Origin: Citrus sinensis
Taxonomy: Eukaryota > Streptophyta > Magnoliopsida > Sapindales > Rutaceae
Reading direction: 5' to 3'
DNA: 64,000 nucleotides
NCBI RefSeq assembly: GCF_022201045.2
Contig: NC_068557.1
Span: 22,111,501-22,175,500 of the forward strand
Part shown: positions 1 to 10,214 of the stretch, piece after piece
Layout: each line of letters starts with the position of its first letter
How positions within the stretch are numbered: the first letter of the stretch is position 1
Translations under genes and position numbers: made by a program
Notes under the pieces: generated by a model
What the model was told of the DNA's origin: nothing
The model's database searches: none
Seen by the model: the letters and a program-made list of their open reading frames with translations, nothing else

Positions 1-1927
1 TTCCCCCAAAAGAAACCCTAACAGTTCGTGAGCTGCCGTCATCACTAACAGCCGGTCAGCCGCCACCGTTCGTCGTCACCAACCAACACTCAGCTGCACC
101 TGTTGGTTCTCCTGCAGCAAGGTTTTTGCCTTTTCTACTTTTCTTTCTTTGTTTATTTATTTCGAATTGCACCTGGTTTCATTGATTTGGGTGTCTCTGT
201 GCGTGTGCTTGTTTGTCAGTAATGAGTCATTGAGTTGCATCTGATTGTCATTTTTAGCACTTCCTTTGGATATTGGCTGCAATTTGTTTGTCAGTAATAT
301 TAGCTTTATTAGTTTGCATGTGCTATCAACTGAAACTTTAAGGTTTTAATATTAGTTTTTTGTCGATTGAAGAATATTGATGGACAATATAAGTGTTTGC
401 CTAGTGAGCATGATTGGCAATTGGCTAGTGCCTTAGAAAATGATTTGAAATGTTTTTATGATTGTACAACATTATTTTCTGGTACTAGTTATCCAACATC
501 TAATCTATTTCTGCGCCATGTGTGTGATATTAGATTGTGCCTGAATGAATGGGTTTCAACTCCTAGGTATGATGAATTTAGAATCATGGCACAGAAAATG
601 ATTGAAAAGTTTGATAAGTATTGGCATGACATGAGTGGAATATTGTCTATTGCATGTATCTTTGATCCTAGGTTCAAAATTAGGTTGGTTGAATATTACT
701 TTTCCATGATTTATGGGGATGATGCTACTTCTCGTGTCCAGATAGTGTATGGTGATTGTCAAAGTATTGTGAAAGAGTACAAAGCTAGATATGCATCAGC
801 TGCTAGTTCTCCTGGATATAGTTCTAGTTCTTTAAGTACTTCTCATTCTATGCCGAGTTCAGGTTCCTATAAAGGTTCAACTGAATGGATTTTGGGGTTT
901 ACTAGTTTTGTTAATGTTGGTAATGAGGAAGTAAAGGATGAACTAGACACTTATTTGGGTGAAAAGTTAGTACCATTTAATGTTGAGGAAGAATTTGATG
1001 TTTTAGCATGGTGGAAGGTGAATTGTGGTAACTATCCTATATTGTCTCAAATTACAAGAGATATTTTGGCTATTCTAGTTACCACTGTTGCTTCTGAATC
1101 TGCTTTCAGCACTGGTGGTCGATTTGTAAGCTCATATCGCAATAGACTTCATCCAAGCACATTGGAGGTTTTGATGTGTAGTCAAAATTAGATACGCGCT
1201 CTTTGTGGAGGTATATGGTTTGCATTTTTATTTATTTAAATTAATTAATAATTAACTTGATATTTATATTTATATTTTTTAAGTAGTTGTGGCATCGACC
1301 TCTCCAGCATATGCCAAGATTCTTGATGAGGAGCAAGAGATTGAAACAAATGTAGAGGCTATAGAGGTATATAGTTTTAGTTTATATTATCTTGTCAAGT
1401 ATTTGTTAAGTTGAATTGTTAAAACATGTTTTTATTAATTTTTTTTTTGTTTATGTTGTTATAGGTTTATGAAGAATCTTAGAATGTGCATCAATGGTGA
1501 TGGCTACAAGTTTATGTTGAAAACTTAAAATTATTTTGATTTGTCATATAAAATTTAATCATTTATAATTATGTTGAAGGCTTAAAATTATTATGTTTTT
1601 ATTTATGTGGAGGTTGTTAAAATTTGATCCCTTGTAATTTTATTTCTAATATGAAATTTGATTATTTGTAATTTTATTTCTAAATATGGAGATTGTTAGA
1701 ATTATTATTATTTTAAAAAAAAGAAAATTAAAATATTTAGAAATTATTATTTAAAAATGGGGATCGGGTCCCCGTTTTAATCCCCTCTCAATTCGGAGAT
1801 TTTTGGGGATATACTCAAATAATTCCCCATTACAATTTTTTGGGTATGGGGCAGATTCGGGGGATTGCTTCTAAATCGGGTTCGGGAATCGTGATCCCCA
1901 CCCGAACCCGCCCCATTGACATCCCTA
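1..1927 (+). mobile_element. hAT DNA transposon, 3' part (5' end outside window)
   Basis: The segment carries the C-terminal half of a hAT transposase and ends with a G/C-rich stretch (about 1758-1927) full of gggtcccc, cgggttcggg and cccgaacccgcccc motifs. Its last bases, read inward on the minus strand, are tagggatgtcaatgggg, a familiar hAT terminal sequence. Immediately after it, at 1928-1935, comes agtgcgag, where homology to the second CNL copy resumes (21415-21422). That fits an 8-bp hAT target site, though the matching left-hand duplication would lie outside the window. Bases 1-366 contain no recognisable coding exon. The element looks dead because its transposase has an internal stop. 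Confidence 0.75.
367..1482 (+). pseudogene. hAT transposase, C-terminal exons, broken (RICESLEEPER-like)
   Basis: The main exon reads about 275 residues from a point without an ATG (the open frame starts at TTG, so earlier exons are missing or upstream). It shows the hAT RNase-H-like core end (ILSIACIFDPRFK) and the C-terminal dimerisation block (FDVLAWWK, YPILSQITRDILAI, TTVASESAFSTGGR, SYRNRLHPSTLEVLMCSQN). The frame stops at TAG 1189-1191 exactly where the family usually has Trp, then stays open to a donor at 1210. Two further exons in phase (1287-1366 and 1465-1482) encode TSPAYAKILDEEQEIE and a final YEES plus stop. This is a once-functional spliced gene killed by a nonsense change. The family assignment is firm; activity is very unlikely. 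Confidence 0.8.
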
Positions 1928-2286
1928 AGTGCGAGGGCCTTTAAGTTTTGTACATATGTTGCCATGTTCATTAATGAGCATTCTCTCTTCAATTATTGAT
2001 TGTACCCTATCTTTTGTTTTATATTTAATTTGTCGACACTTTACTCCTTCTTTGCCCGATTACAATTTTCGTTCTGTTATGATGCCTTCCTTTTTCTTAA
2101 AATGCACAATTTGACACAAGACCATTAATCTGCTCGTCAATCTCAAGTGTGTATTATTGCAATTGATTGCTTTCTCACCCTTCATTAACCCAGAAAATCC
2201 ATACATCCTTGCCCAAATTACTGCCTGCTCATTACCTTTTATACCATTATTTTTTTTCATCCCTAACCTTAGAAAAGAAGTTGAAT

Positions 2287-5200
2287 ATGGCCGCGGAAAC
2301 TGTTGCTTCAGTTACCCAGCCTATTACGGAGAAGATTGTTGACGTGTTGTTCAATGCAACCGTCCGTCAGTTTGGTTACTTGTGTAAGTACAAACGCAAC
2401 ATTGAAGCGTTGAGGACGGAAGCAAAGAAGCTCACAGACAGAAGAAATGACTTGCAAGCGGAAATTGATGCTGCAACAAGAAATGGAGAAGCTATTAAAG
2501 ATGAGGTTCAAAGATGGATAGCAGAAGTTGATGAGATCATTCCAAAAGCTGCAAAGTTTTTGGAGGATGAGGTGAAAGTAAACAAGAAATGCCTTGGCGG
2601 GTTGTGCGTTGATCTCAAATCACGTTACAAACTCAGCAGAGAGGCAGAGGAGAAGACTCTGGCAATTTCTGGTCTCATGGCTGATGGAAATTTTGGAAAA
2701 GATGTGTCTCGTCCTGCGCCTCCACCAGCAATAATATCTTCGTCTGAAGGATTCTACGCTTTCAATTCCAGGGAATCAGCAATGAAGGATATAATGGAGG
2801 CCATGAAGAATGAAAATGTCAGCATAATAGGAATATGCGGAATGGGGGGTGTGGGGAAGACCACACTAGTCAAGGAAATTCAGAAGCAAGCAAAAGAAAT
2901 GAAGATGTTTGATGATGTAGCGATGGCCGTTGTGTCTCAAACTCCAAGCATTACCAAGATTCAAGATGAGATTGCTGGCTGGTTAGGTGTTAAAAAACTG
3001 CCTGACAATGACGAGTCAGCAAGAGCTAGTTTTTTGTGGGAAAGAATCAAAGAGAAGCAGCGAGTGCTTGTCATATTGGACGACTTATGGGGGCGGATAA
3101 AATTGTCTGAGGTTGGTATTCCTTACGGGAAGGATCACAGAGGCTGTAATATTTTGCTCACATCTCGATCACGTGCCGTCTGCAATCAAATGAATGCTAA
3201 TAAAATTGTTGAAGTCGGAACTTTAACGAACGAAGAATCTTGGAGCCTTTTCAGGGAGGTAGCTGGTCCAGAAGTTGATAATCTTGAAATAAACCCGACT
3301 GCAAGAGAGGTGGCTGACGGGTGCGGTGGCTTGCCAATTGCGATTCTCACAATAGGAACAGCGCTGAAGGATAGAGACGAGCATGTTTGGAAAGATGCAG
3401 CCGAACAACTCAAAAGTTCTGCCCCAACGAACATCGAAGGGATGGAAGAGTTTGTAGTTTCACGCGTGGAGCTGAGCTACAATTATCTGAAAAGCGAGGA
3501 GGCAAAATCAATCTTCCGACTCTGCAGCTGCTTTCAAGAAGATTACAATATTCCAATTGAAGTGTTGGCGAGATACGGATGGGGCTTGAGGTGCTTACAA
3601 AACGTCGATTCAGTGGAGAAGGCCAGAGGCAGAGCACGTAGTGCTGTAAGTACCCTTATTTTTTCTTATTTGTTAATTGATGGTGGGAAGGAAGGGTATG
3701 TTAAAATGCACGACGTTGTGCGTTATGTTGCACAACAAATAGCGTCTAAAAATAAGTTCATGATTAAGGCCGGCGTCGAGCTAAAAGACTGGCCAAGCAT
3801 AAATAAATTTGAAGATCTGACTGGAATCTCATTGATGTTCAATGATATTCATGAGGTACCTGATGAGTTGGAGTGTCCAAAGCTCCAAGCTTTATTGCTG
3901 CAGGAAAATTCTCTCTTAGTTATTCCTGACAGATTTTTTCAAGGGATGAAAGATCTGAAAGTTTTAGACATGGGAGGAATCCGAGGGTTTTCACTGCCTT
4001 CCTCACTTTCATTCCTTATTAACCTTAGAACTTTAAGTCTTCATGATTGCCGTCGCTTCGGGGACCTACCTTTAATCGGAGAGTTAAGTCTATTAGAGAT
4101 TCTTGATCTTTCAAAATCTGATGTAAGTGAAATTCCGATCAGTTTTGGACGATTGAGTCATCTAAGATTGTTAGATTTGACCGACTGTGACGACCTAGAA
4201 CTAATACCCCGGGGTGTCCTGTCTAGGCTTCGTAAGTTAGAGGAGTTGTACATGTCAAGGAGTTTTCACCACTGGCAGTTTGAGGGTGAAGAAGATTCAA
4301 GCAGTAATGCCAAATTCATTGAGTTAGGATCCTTGAGTCGACTCACTAGTTTGCATATTCACATCCCGAATGGCAAAATCATGTCTTCTGATATGTCCTT
4401 CCAAAATCTGACAAGCTTTTCGATTACAATTGGCGACCTTGCGGCGGGCTTTATCAGTGCAGCTATAGAAGTATTTTCTAGAAAATTTAAGAAGAGATGC
4501 TCGAGAGCAATGGGGCTTTCGCAGGACATGAGGATTTCAGGGGTACATTCTTGGATTAAGAATTTGCTGCTCAGATCAGAAATTCTTGCTTTGGTAGATG
4601 TCAACGATTTGGAGAATATAGTCTCGGACCTAGCTAATGATGGCTTTAACGAATTGATGTTTCTAGGTATTTTCGGCTGCAATGAGATGAAATGTCTCTT
4701 GAACTCTTTGGAAAGGACACGAAGAGTAACTCTCCTCAAGCTAGAGTGGTTGATGATAGCTGATAACCGGAACTTTGTTGAAATATGCCACGGTGAACTC
4801 CCAGCCGGGTGCTTGAGCAATGTAAAAAGGTTAGATGTGCAATATTGTGGCAGTGTGTTGAAAATTTTACCAAGTCATTTGGTCCAAAGCTTTCAAAATC
4901 TTCAACGTTTGAGGGTAGAAAGTTGTGAGTTGCTGGTGTCTGTATTCGAAATTGAAAGGGTTAATATTGCAAAAGAAGAAATCGAGTTGTTTTCATCATT
5001 AGAGAAACTGACTCTGATCGACCTGCCTCGGATGACAGACATATGGAAAGGAGACACTCAATTTGTAAGTCTCCGTAACCTGAAGAAAGTAGAAGTGCAT
5101 GGCTGCAATGAGTTGAGACAAGTATTTCCGGCAAGTCTTGGGAAGAAAGCACCAGCAGAGGTGATGCTGCCGTACAGGAAAAGAAGAGATCACATTCACA

Positions 5201-5898
5201 TTCACGCCACAACCTCAACCTCCTCTCCGACTCCGAGTTTGGGAAACCTGGTTTCTATTACAATTCAGAGTTGTGGGAAATTACGAAACCTCTTCACAAC
5301 CTCCATGGTCAAAAGCCTGGTGCGACTTGAAAGCCTAGAAGTAAGCAGCTGCCCAACACTGCAAGAAATAATCATGGATGATGAAGGAGAAGTGGGACTG
5401 CAGGGAGCATCAACAGAGAAGATCACGTTTCCAAGTTTGTTCAGCATACAACTCTATGATCTAGACAGCCTCGCTTGTTTCTGCTCATCAGGTTTACATG
5501 CTACTGTTGAATTCCTAGCTTTGGAGGCTTTGCAAATAATTGACTGTCCAGGCATGAAGACCTTTGGTTATGGAGACCAACTGACACCCAAGCTGCTGAA
5601 AGGTGTGGAGTTAGAAATTGGTGAATATCGCTGGACGGGTAACCTTAACCACACCGTTCAACAATACGCATACAATGAAAAGGTACATCAAGTTAACAAT
5701 TGCATGCCCGTTAAATTCCTTGTTTTTTTTTTTAAGTTTAATTGTATTTGTATGTGGTGGTAAAATGATTTTCTACATCTGCTTATACTAGCACACCATT
5801 TTAATTTTATTTTTCATTTGGGGCAGAAAATTCGGGAGAAAGTACCAATGACGTCAGGAATTTCATCTGAGACTACTTCCTCTAACACTGAGAATTGA
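2287..5898 (+). CDS. CC-NBS-LRR disease resistance protein (At4g27190-like), copy 1
   Basis: Proposed CDS: 2287-5682 joined to 5827-5898, giving 1155 residues. The start is the ATG of MAAETVASV; the open frame upstream begins only at TTG and lies in the leader. Residues 1-140 are an RPS2/RPS5-type coiled-coil domain without a clear EDVID. The NB-ARC domain has P-loop GMGGVGKTT (185-193, Lys191), kinase-2 LVILDDLW (261-268, Asp265/266, CNL-type Trp268), RNBS-B LLTSRS, GLPI (348-351) and MHD (474-476). From about residue 540 there are irregular leucine-rich repeats. RNBS-D reads CFQED instead of the usual CFPED found in copy 2. The protein is expected to be a cytosolic or membrane-linked immune receptor that switches on ADP/ATP exchange; the effector is unknown. 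The last exon encodes a Ser/Thr-rich tail ending in NTEN. A 3'UTR intron (5915-6012) follows, too close to the stop to trigger decay. Confidence 0.88.
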
Positions 5899-6680
5899 TT
5901 GTATAAAACAAACGGTATGCATGCGTAAAATTTTACTAAATTCCCTAGAATTTGTCACGTATTTATCCTTTGACATTGCTCTAACTAATCCAAGTAGTTG
6001 TTTTGTTTTCAGAATCATCAGATAAGGAGCGTGGAGAGGTTCGCATACATCACCAGTTCATTGAATTTCATTCTCCTTTTCCATTTCTTATATATTATAT
6101 GCACAAAAGAATTTCATGTATTTTCTTCGTTTGGGATTGTGCATGATGTTATTTATTCCGGTTTCAATCTCTCAGGTATGCCAAGCCCAGATGCCAGATT
6201 GCTTGGGATGTTAAAATAATAATTACTTTAGTTCGTGGAGCTGCCTGCAAAAATTTGGTATCCATAATGTATGTTGTTTGTTTAGATATTAAACAGGTAG
6301 AGTTTGTTAATCATAGAAGTATTCTCAATGTGATAAGTATTGGCAGGAAACTGCTGAGTTCAATTCTGAAAAATAAATGTAATTTGTTATTACGAGTGAG
6401 AAAAATAATTGTGAATCCTTATTTCTTTTGTTTGCACTTGGTTACTAGTCAATTTAATAGATACCTTAATGATATTCTCTTCTTCTATTTCTTCTATTCT
6501 TAAATTGTTGTTCATAATTAAAAAAAAATTAAAATTATTTGATATCCTAGTAACCTACTTTTAGAGCCTGCTAATTTAGTTGCAGCTTTGCAGTATTGAG
6601 TTACTGAATTAAAAATATTAGATTTTTCCTCTTTCCGGATCAGTGGATGCTAATGCAGCACAGCTTGCTGGCAATAGAAC
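5899..6680 (+). other. CNL1 3'UTR and downstream flank
   Basis: A GT-AG intron (5915-6012) interrupts the presumed 3'UTR, with the same sites in copy 2 (25356-25453). The sequence after it is shared by both copies up to about 6680. Copy 1 retains about 98 bp (near 6282-6380) that copy 2 lacks. The short frames here differ between the copies and are not credible genes. Confidence 0.5.
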
Positions 6681-6779
6681 AGGCTGCCAATGGAACACAA
6701 ATTTATAAGTTTCGGGATAAATTTTTCATTAATTAATAAAAAGCCGAATGACAATTTCCTAGTAACATATGCTGAATCT

Positions 6780-7610
6780 GGAGCCACATTTTCCTAGTAA
6801 CCATTTTTCCAAAGTTCAAAAGCTTCTCTGCTAGTTGTGCCCAATCCTGTCTCAAGCCAATCTCAGTAATAACCTCTGAGAAGATGCCCTGCCATCAGAA
6901 TTCAATCAAGGACCTTCAGGATTTAGCTGACAGATGCTTGAAGCAAAATTTTAACTTCAGCAGCAGCTGCACCCAGAAAATCCACAGCCATTTGATCATT
7001 ATCAAATGCAAAATGAACAGGCACAAGGAGAAAAACAGGTACCAAAATTTGAGCAGCATGTTGCGGACCGCCCAATTCGCTAGCCCAATTGCCCACAAAT
7101 TCGGGCTAGAGAGCCAATACAAGGTCAAGAGTGCTAGCTTGGCCCAATTCCGGAAGGTTCTAGGCAACTCTAGCACATGTGAACATGTAAATATTCTAGA
7201 ATATTTTATACAATTCCAGCACATGTAAATAGCTAGGAAATTATAGAATACTTTAGAGTTTGACCAAGTTTGGCAAAGTTAGCCAAAGTTAGGCAAAGCC
7301 TCCCCTATAAATATGGGATAGCATTAGGCATTTGTATCCAACAAACACAACAACAAGCTTTGTAAGCAACTCAAGCTTTGTATTCTCTCTTTGTGCAATA
7401 CAAGTTTCTTCTTTGGCTCAATTGCTCTCTTCTCTAGTTCGAGAAGCTCTAGGCTTACTTAGCAACATTCGGCAAAGTTGTCTAAGTGCCGCACGGGTTA
7501 GCTGCGCAAAACACTCATCCCGTGACAAGCAGCTCCGTGGTTGCCGGTGGGAGCTTCACTATTGGAGGGTGAGCACAGAAATTGAGCCATCATCGTTCTG
7601 AGTTCCGAAG
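6780..7610 (-). pseudogene. BRR2 (DExH12)-like helicase fragment fused to unknown fragment, antisense to CNL1
   Basis: Read on the minus strand, with frameshifts, this gives pieces such as EVKILLQA, then EIGLRQDWAQLAEKL and KMVTRKMW. They match the Sec63 region of the U5 snRNP helicase BRR2, whose family I recall as having KINVLLQAY, GWAQLAEKAL and KMVTKRMW. Just before the BRR2 part the frame reads LVPVHFAFDNDQ, which is not BRR2 and resembles a relic at 17470-17670. The piece is therefore a chimera of two gene fragments. A solo LTR (7059-7527) splits it. The same chimera flanks CNL2. It is a gene remnant, not a working helicase, but it could be transcribed antisense to CNL read-through RNA. 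Confidence 0.6.
7059..7527. mobile_element. Solo LTR inside the CNL1 flank
   Basis: 469 bp absent from the matching place in copy 2 (around 26398). It begins TGTTGC and ends GTGACA, so it has the TG...CA ends of an LTR, and it is flanked by agca on both sides (7055-7058 and 7528-7531), a 4-5 bp target duplication. A TATA-like tataaatat (near 7308) and a following CT-rich leader-like stretch fit an LTR promoter and R/U5. No internal element remains, so it arose by LTR-LTR recombination. It inserted after the two CNL segments separated. Confidence 0.82.
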
Positions 7611-7682
7611 AGTTTATTGTGTTTCTATTATGAGTTGATTAAGTGTTTTGACTATGTTCTGGTTTTGTGTTGAATGATTATT

Positions 7683-7979
7683 TCAACATAACTTTGTCTT
7701 GAACAGCTTGTCTTTGGAGTAAAATTCTTCATAAAAGGGCTGACAGTGACAAGTTCTGTACGTTCCCGAAGGAAGATTCACCTTATATATTATTGGCCTT
7801 ATGAAGAGAAGCAAGGCTCTGCAGGTTGAGCAATTGGTGTTGGTTTTGTGACCAACTGCCATGATGATGATCAGTATCATCAATATTATCCCGCACATTA
7901 AGCCTGCCCATGCCTCGGTTGCATCATGCCAATCATTATTTATCATCATCAGTCTGCGTGATGGGCTCTGCAACACCAC
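7683..7979 (-). other. Open frame with a hydrophobic segment, kept in both duplicates; doubtful gene
   Basis: Minus-strand frame of 98 codons in copy A (GTG at its edge, first internal ATG in RLMMINN). In copy E it has 99 codons and an ATG (26551-26850). The two differ by a handful of residues and one whole codon, with no frameshift. A stretch GLMCGIILMILIIIMAVG would span a membrane. I do not recognise the protein, and no splice partners or homologous motifs are visible. Recent duplication alone could explain the shared frame. Confidence 0.2.
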
Positions 7980-8099
7980 CTACTCCTCTAGTGCCGTTGT
8001 AATATTACAAAGCAAGAAGTTGAAACCTGCTGCTGATGAGCTCTGCAACATCACCGTACTCCTCTGATGCCATTGTAATATCACAAAACAAGAAGTTAA

Positions 8100-9560
8100 A
8101 ATGTAGAAAATGTTTAAAACAAAATAAAATTTTTACCAAAAAAAAAAAAACCACCGAAAGATTGCACTCACATTTTTGCGGAAGAAATTTCTACACTTAA
8201 AACGAACAAAAGAGGTAACAGAGTACACGCACTCTACTAGGATAAGGAAACGTTGGTTAGTTTTATAATTTTAAATTACTACTAAAATAATGTGTTTTTG
8301 AGTTTAGTAAAAAATTAAAATCGAGTTGAATCTTGTCCATCCAATAATTTAAATAATACATGTCAAAATATTCTTAAAACATTAGGAAAGATTAGATTAT
8401 GAAAGAATCTGGATCCAACTTGTGGTATAATAACTAATATATTTACAATAAGAATTAATCCTTAAAAATTGCTTAAAAATACATCTCCTATATATTTAGA
8501 TCCATTTGATATAGCTTCTCAAATAGATCTGATTCATATAGAGTTTCTATTAAAAAAAAAATTAGTTATTTGATTGTCAATAAGAGTCATTATTAAAAAT
8601 TATAAAATTACCAAGTTTTAAAGTTATGTTATTAAAATAATAAAATAAGAATATAAACTAAATAAGGAGCATTCTAGACAATCGAACTTTCTAGAAAAAA
8701 AAAAAACTCTCCAACCTCTAGTTCTAGAAACTCAAAATTTGAGCTTTTATTAATAGAAGCAAAATAATTTATCTACTCTCCATAGCTCAATTAAAAAAAG
8801 AGTGATGATACAACCATAAGCTCTTGTACAAACTTATTTTATACAAACTAATTTGGTATTAAATAATTGGTTGAATAAAAATACAAAGTAATTAAAATAA
8901 ATCATATGACCAAGAGATATTTAATCCATCCAATTTAACCATGCCACATAAGTTTGTACCAAAAAAAAAATTATACAAGGGTTGGTAGTCATATTATTAC
9001 TCTTAAAAAAATCAAACCAAAAAATAAAAATATTGAAAAAACTTATAACCATTAGATAAGTCATTCAAACAAACAAGCACTTAAAAGGGAGAAAAAAAAA
9101 TCAGCTTAAACTCAACCTAAAATATCATGTTTAACTTAAAAGCTTGGGCTAATGGGGCTAAGCCCTGACAGGCTCGTGGTACCATTATAAACTTTTAAAA
9201 TACAATTTATATTTTATATAAACGGAAATTAATTTAATGATTATGTGATAAAAGATTGGGGAATCTTTAGTCAAATAAGAAAACTAATATATACGGTTTT
9301 CATAGGAAAACAACTTGGACTAAAATAAATAATATTTTATAGTTAAATACAAAAAAAAAAAGGTAATGGCCAAAATAATGGGCCAATTTTTGCAGTTCGA
9401 AGCCCACCAGGCCCATGATGTGCATTATTTATTTATTTATTTATTTTGAAAAAAACCTAAAGGGGGTCAAAATTCCTTCACTGCCTTTCAATATTGGTTA
9501 AGGGAAATTCCTAAACAAATCCATCACTTTGTTTCGCCACATCATCAGTCCATCAAATCC
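8100..9560. other. AT-rich shared tail of copy A, no gene seen
   Basis: AT-rich sequence with poly-A and poly-T runs, colinear with 26950-28394. No reading frame, repeat array or RNA gene stands out. The end includes a run of attt units (9426-9446) that is also present in copy E. Confidence 0.6.
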
Positions 9561-9564
9561 ATCC

Positions 9565-9625
9565 TTTCTCAAGCCAATCTCAGAAATAACTCTGAGAAGA
9601 TGCCCTGCCATCAGAACTCAATCAA
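9565..9625 (-). pseudogene. Relic B of the BRR2-like fragment, left piece
   Basis: This short stretch matches 6846-6909 of copy A (ctcaagccaatctcag, gatgccctgccatcag, caatcaag) and then stops where a gypsy element begins. The matching right piece resumes at 13375. About 10 bp of the expected sequence are lost at the junction. Confidence 0.7.
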
Positions 9626-10214
9626 GATGCACTTGGTAATCATTATGTAGCGAATAATCCCTTGAAAGAGTTCCCACAGCAAATTGGTGATGAAGGGCAA
9701 TCATATCCGAGAGATTGGAATTTTCTAAGTTTAGAGTTGCTAACAACTCAAACGAAGGGCGACTAAGAAGAGGCAAACAAGAAGCAGTCACGGTTGATGT
9801 GTCCACACCAGCCTTCTCTTGAACTCGTGATAAAGCATCGACTGCAAGATTGGTACAGCCCGATTTATATTCAATGAGGAAGTGATAGCCTAATAATTTT
9901 CTGATGTAGATTTGCTGATCTAGAGTCTGAACTACCTGCTATAGAATTTCTTTAATGCTCTTATGGTCAGTTCGGATGACAAAAAATCTGCCCAATAAGT
10001 ATTGTCGCCACTTGTGCACTGCCTCAACAATAGCAGTTAATTCCTTGATGTAAGTAGAAGAAGCACGAAGTCGAGGGCCTAATTTCTTACTGAAGTAAGA
10101 TACAAGGTGCTCGGATTGCATAAGCACAGCCCCTATACCCCCATTAGATGCGTCAGGTTCAAGGATAAAGTCAACATCAAAATCTGGTAGCCGCAGCACA
10201 GGGGCTTCCACCAT
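9618..10214 (-). pseudogene. Gypsy RNase H and linker
   Basis: The frame from 10214 down reads DFILEPDASNGGIGAVLMQ, then YFSKKLGPR, ELTAIVEAV, KWRQYLLG and IRTDHKSIKEIL. That is the Ty3/gypsy RNase H domain with DAS, E and DH catalytic positions visible. A stop (around 9937) separates it from the downstream stretch ending at 9618, which resembles the RNase H-integrase linker. No HHCC zinc-binding or DDE integrase core follows. Confidence 0.8.

Larger units (their letters stand above)
1928..9560 (+). repeat. Segmental duplication copy A (CNL1 plus 3' flank)
   Basis: This segment aligns almost throughout with 21415-28394. Homology starts right after the hAT terminus and ends near 9560, in the shared words cactttgtttcgcc and cagtccatcaaa. 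Copy A differs by a 34-bp insertion in the leader (about 2000-2033), a 469-bp solo LTR (7059-7527), and about 98 bp near 6282-6380 that copy E lacks. The shared tail (8100-9560) is AT-rich and has no coding signal. The pair forms the two intact ends of a decayed tandem array. Confidence 0.9.

Noticed and set aside
2167-2286. In-frame extension upstream of the CNL1 ATG (and 21626-21745 for CNL2)
   Set aside because: It begins at TTG, contains no ATG before 2287, and the peptide differs greatly between copies through frameshifts while the DNA is conserved, so it is leader.
5683-5763. CNL1 reading through into the intron (ending NCICMWW)
   Set aside because: A good donor (aag/gtacat) and acceptor (ggcag) exist in both copies, and splicing gives in-phase last exons. 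The read-through tail is poly-T derived.
6884-7228. Plus-strand frames in the CNL1 flank (114 codons)
   Set aside because: Frame opposite to the BRR2-like relic and running into the solo LTR; no homology or start context.
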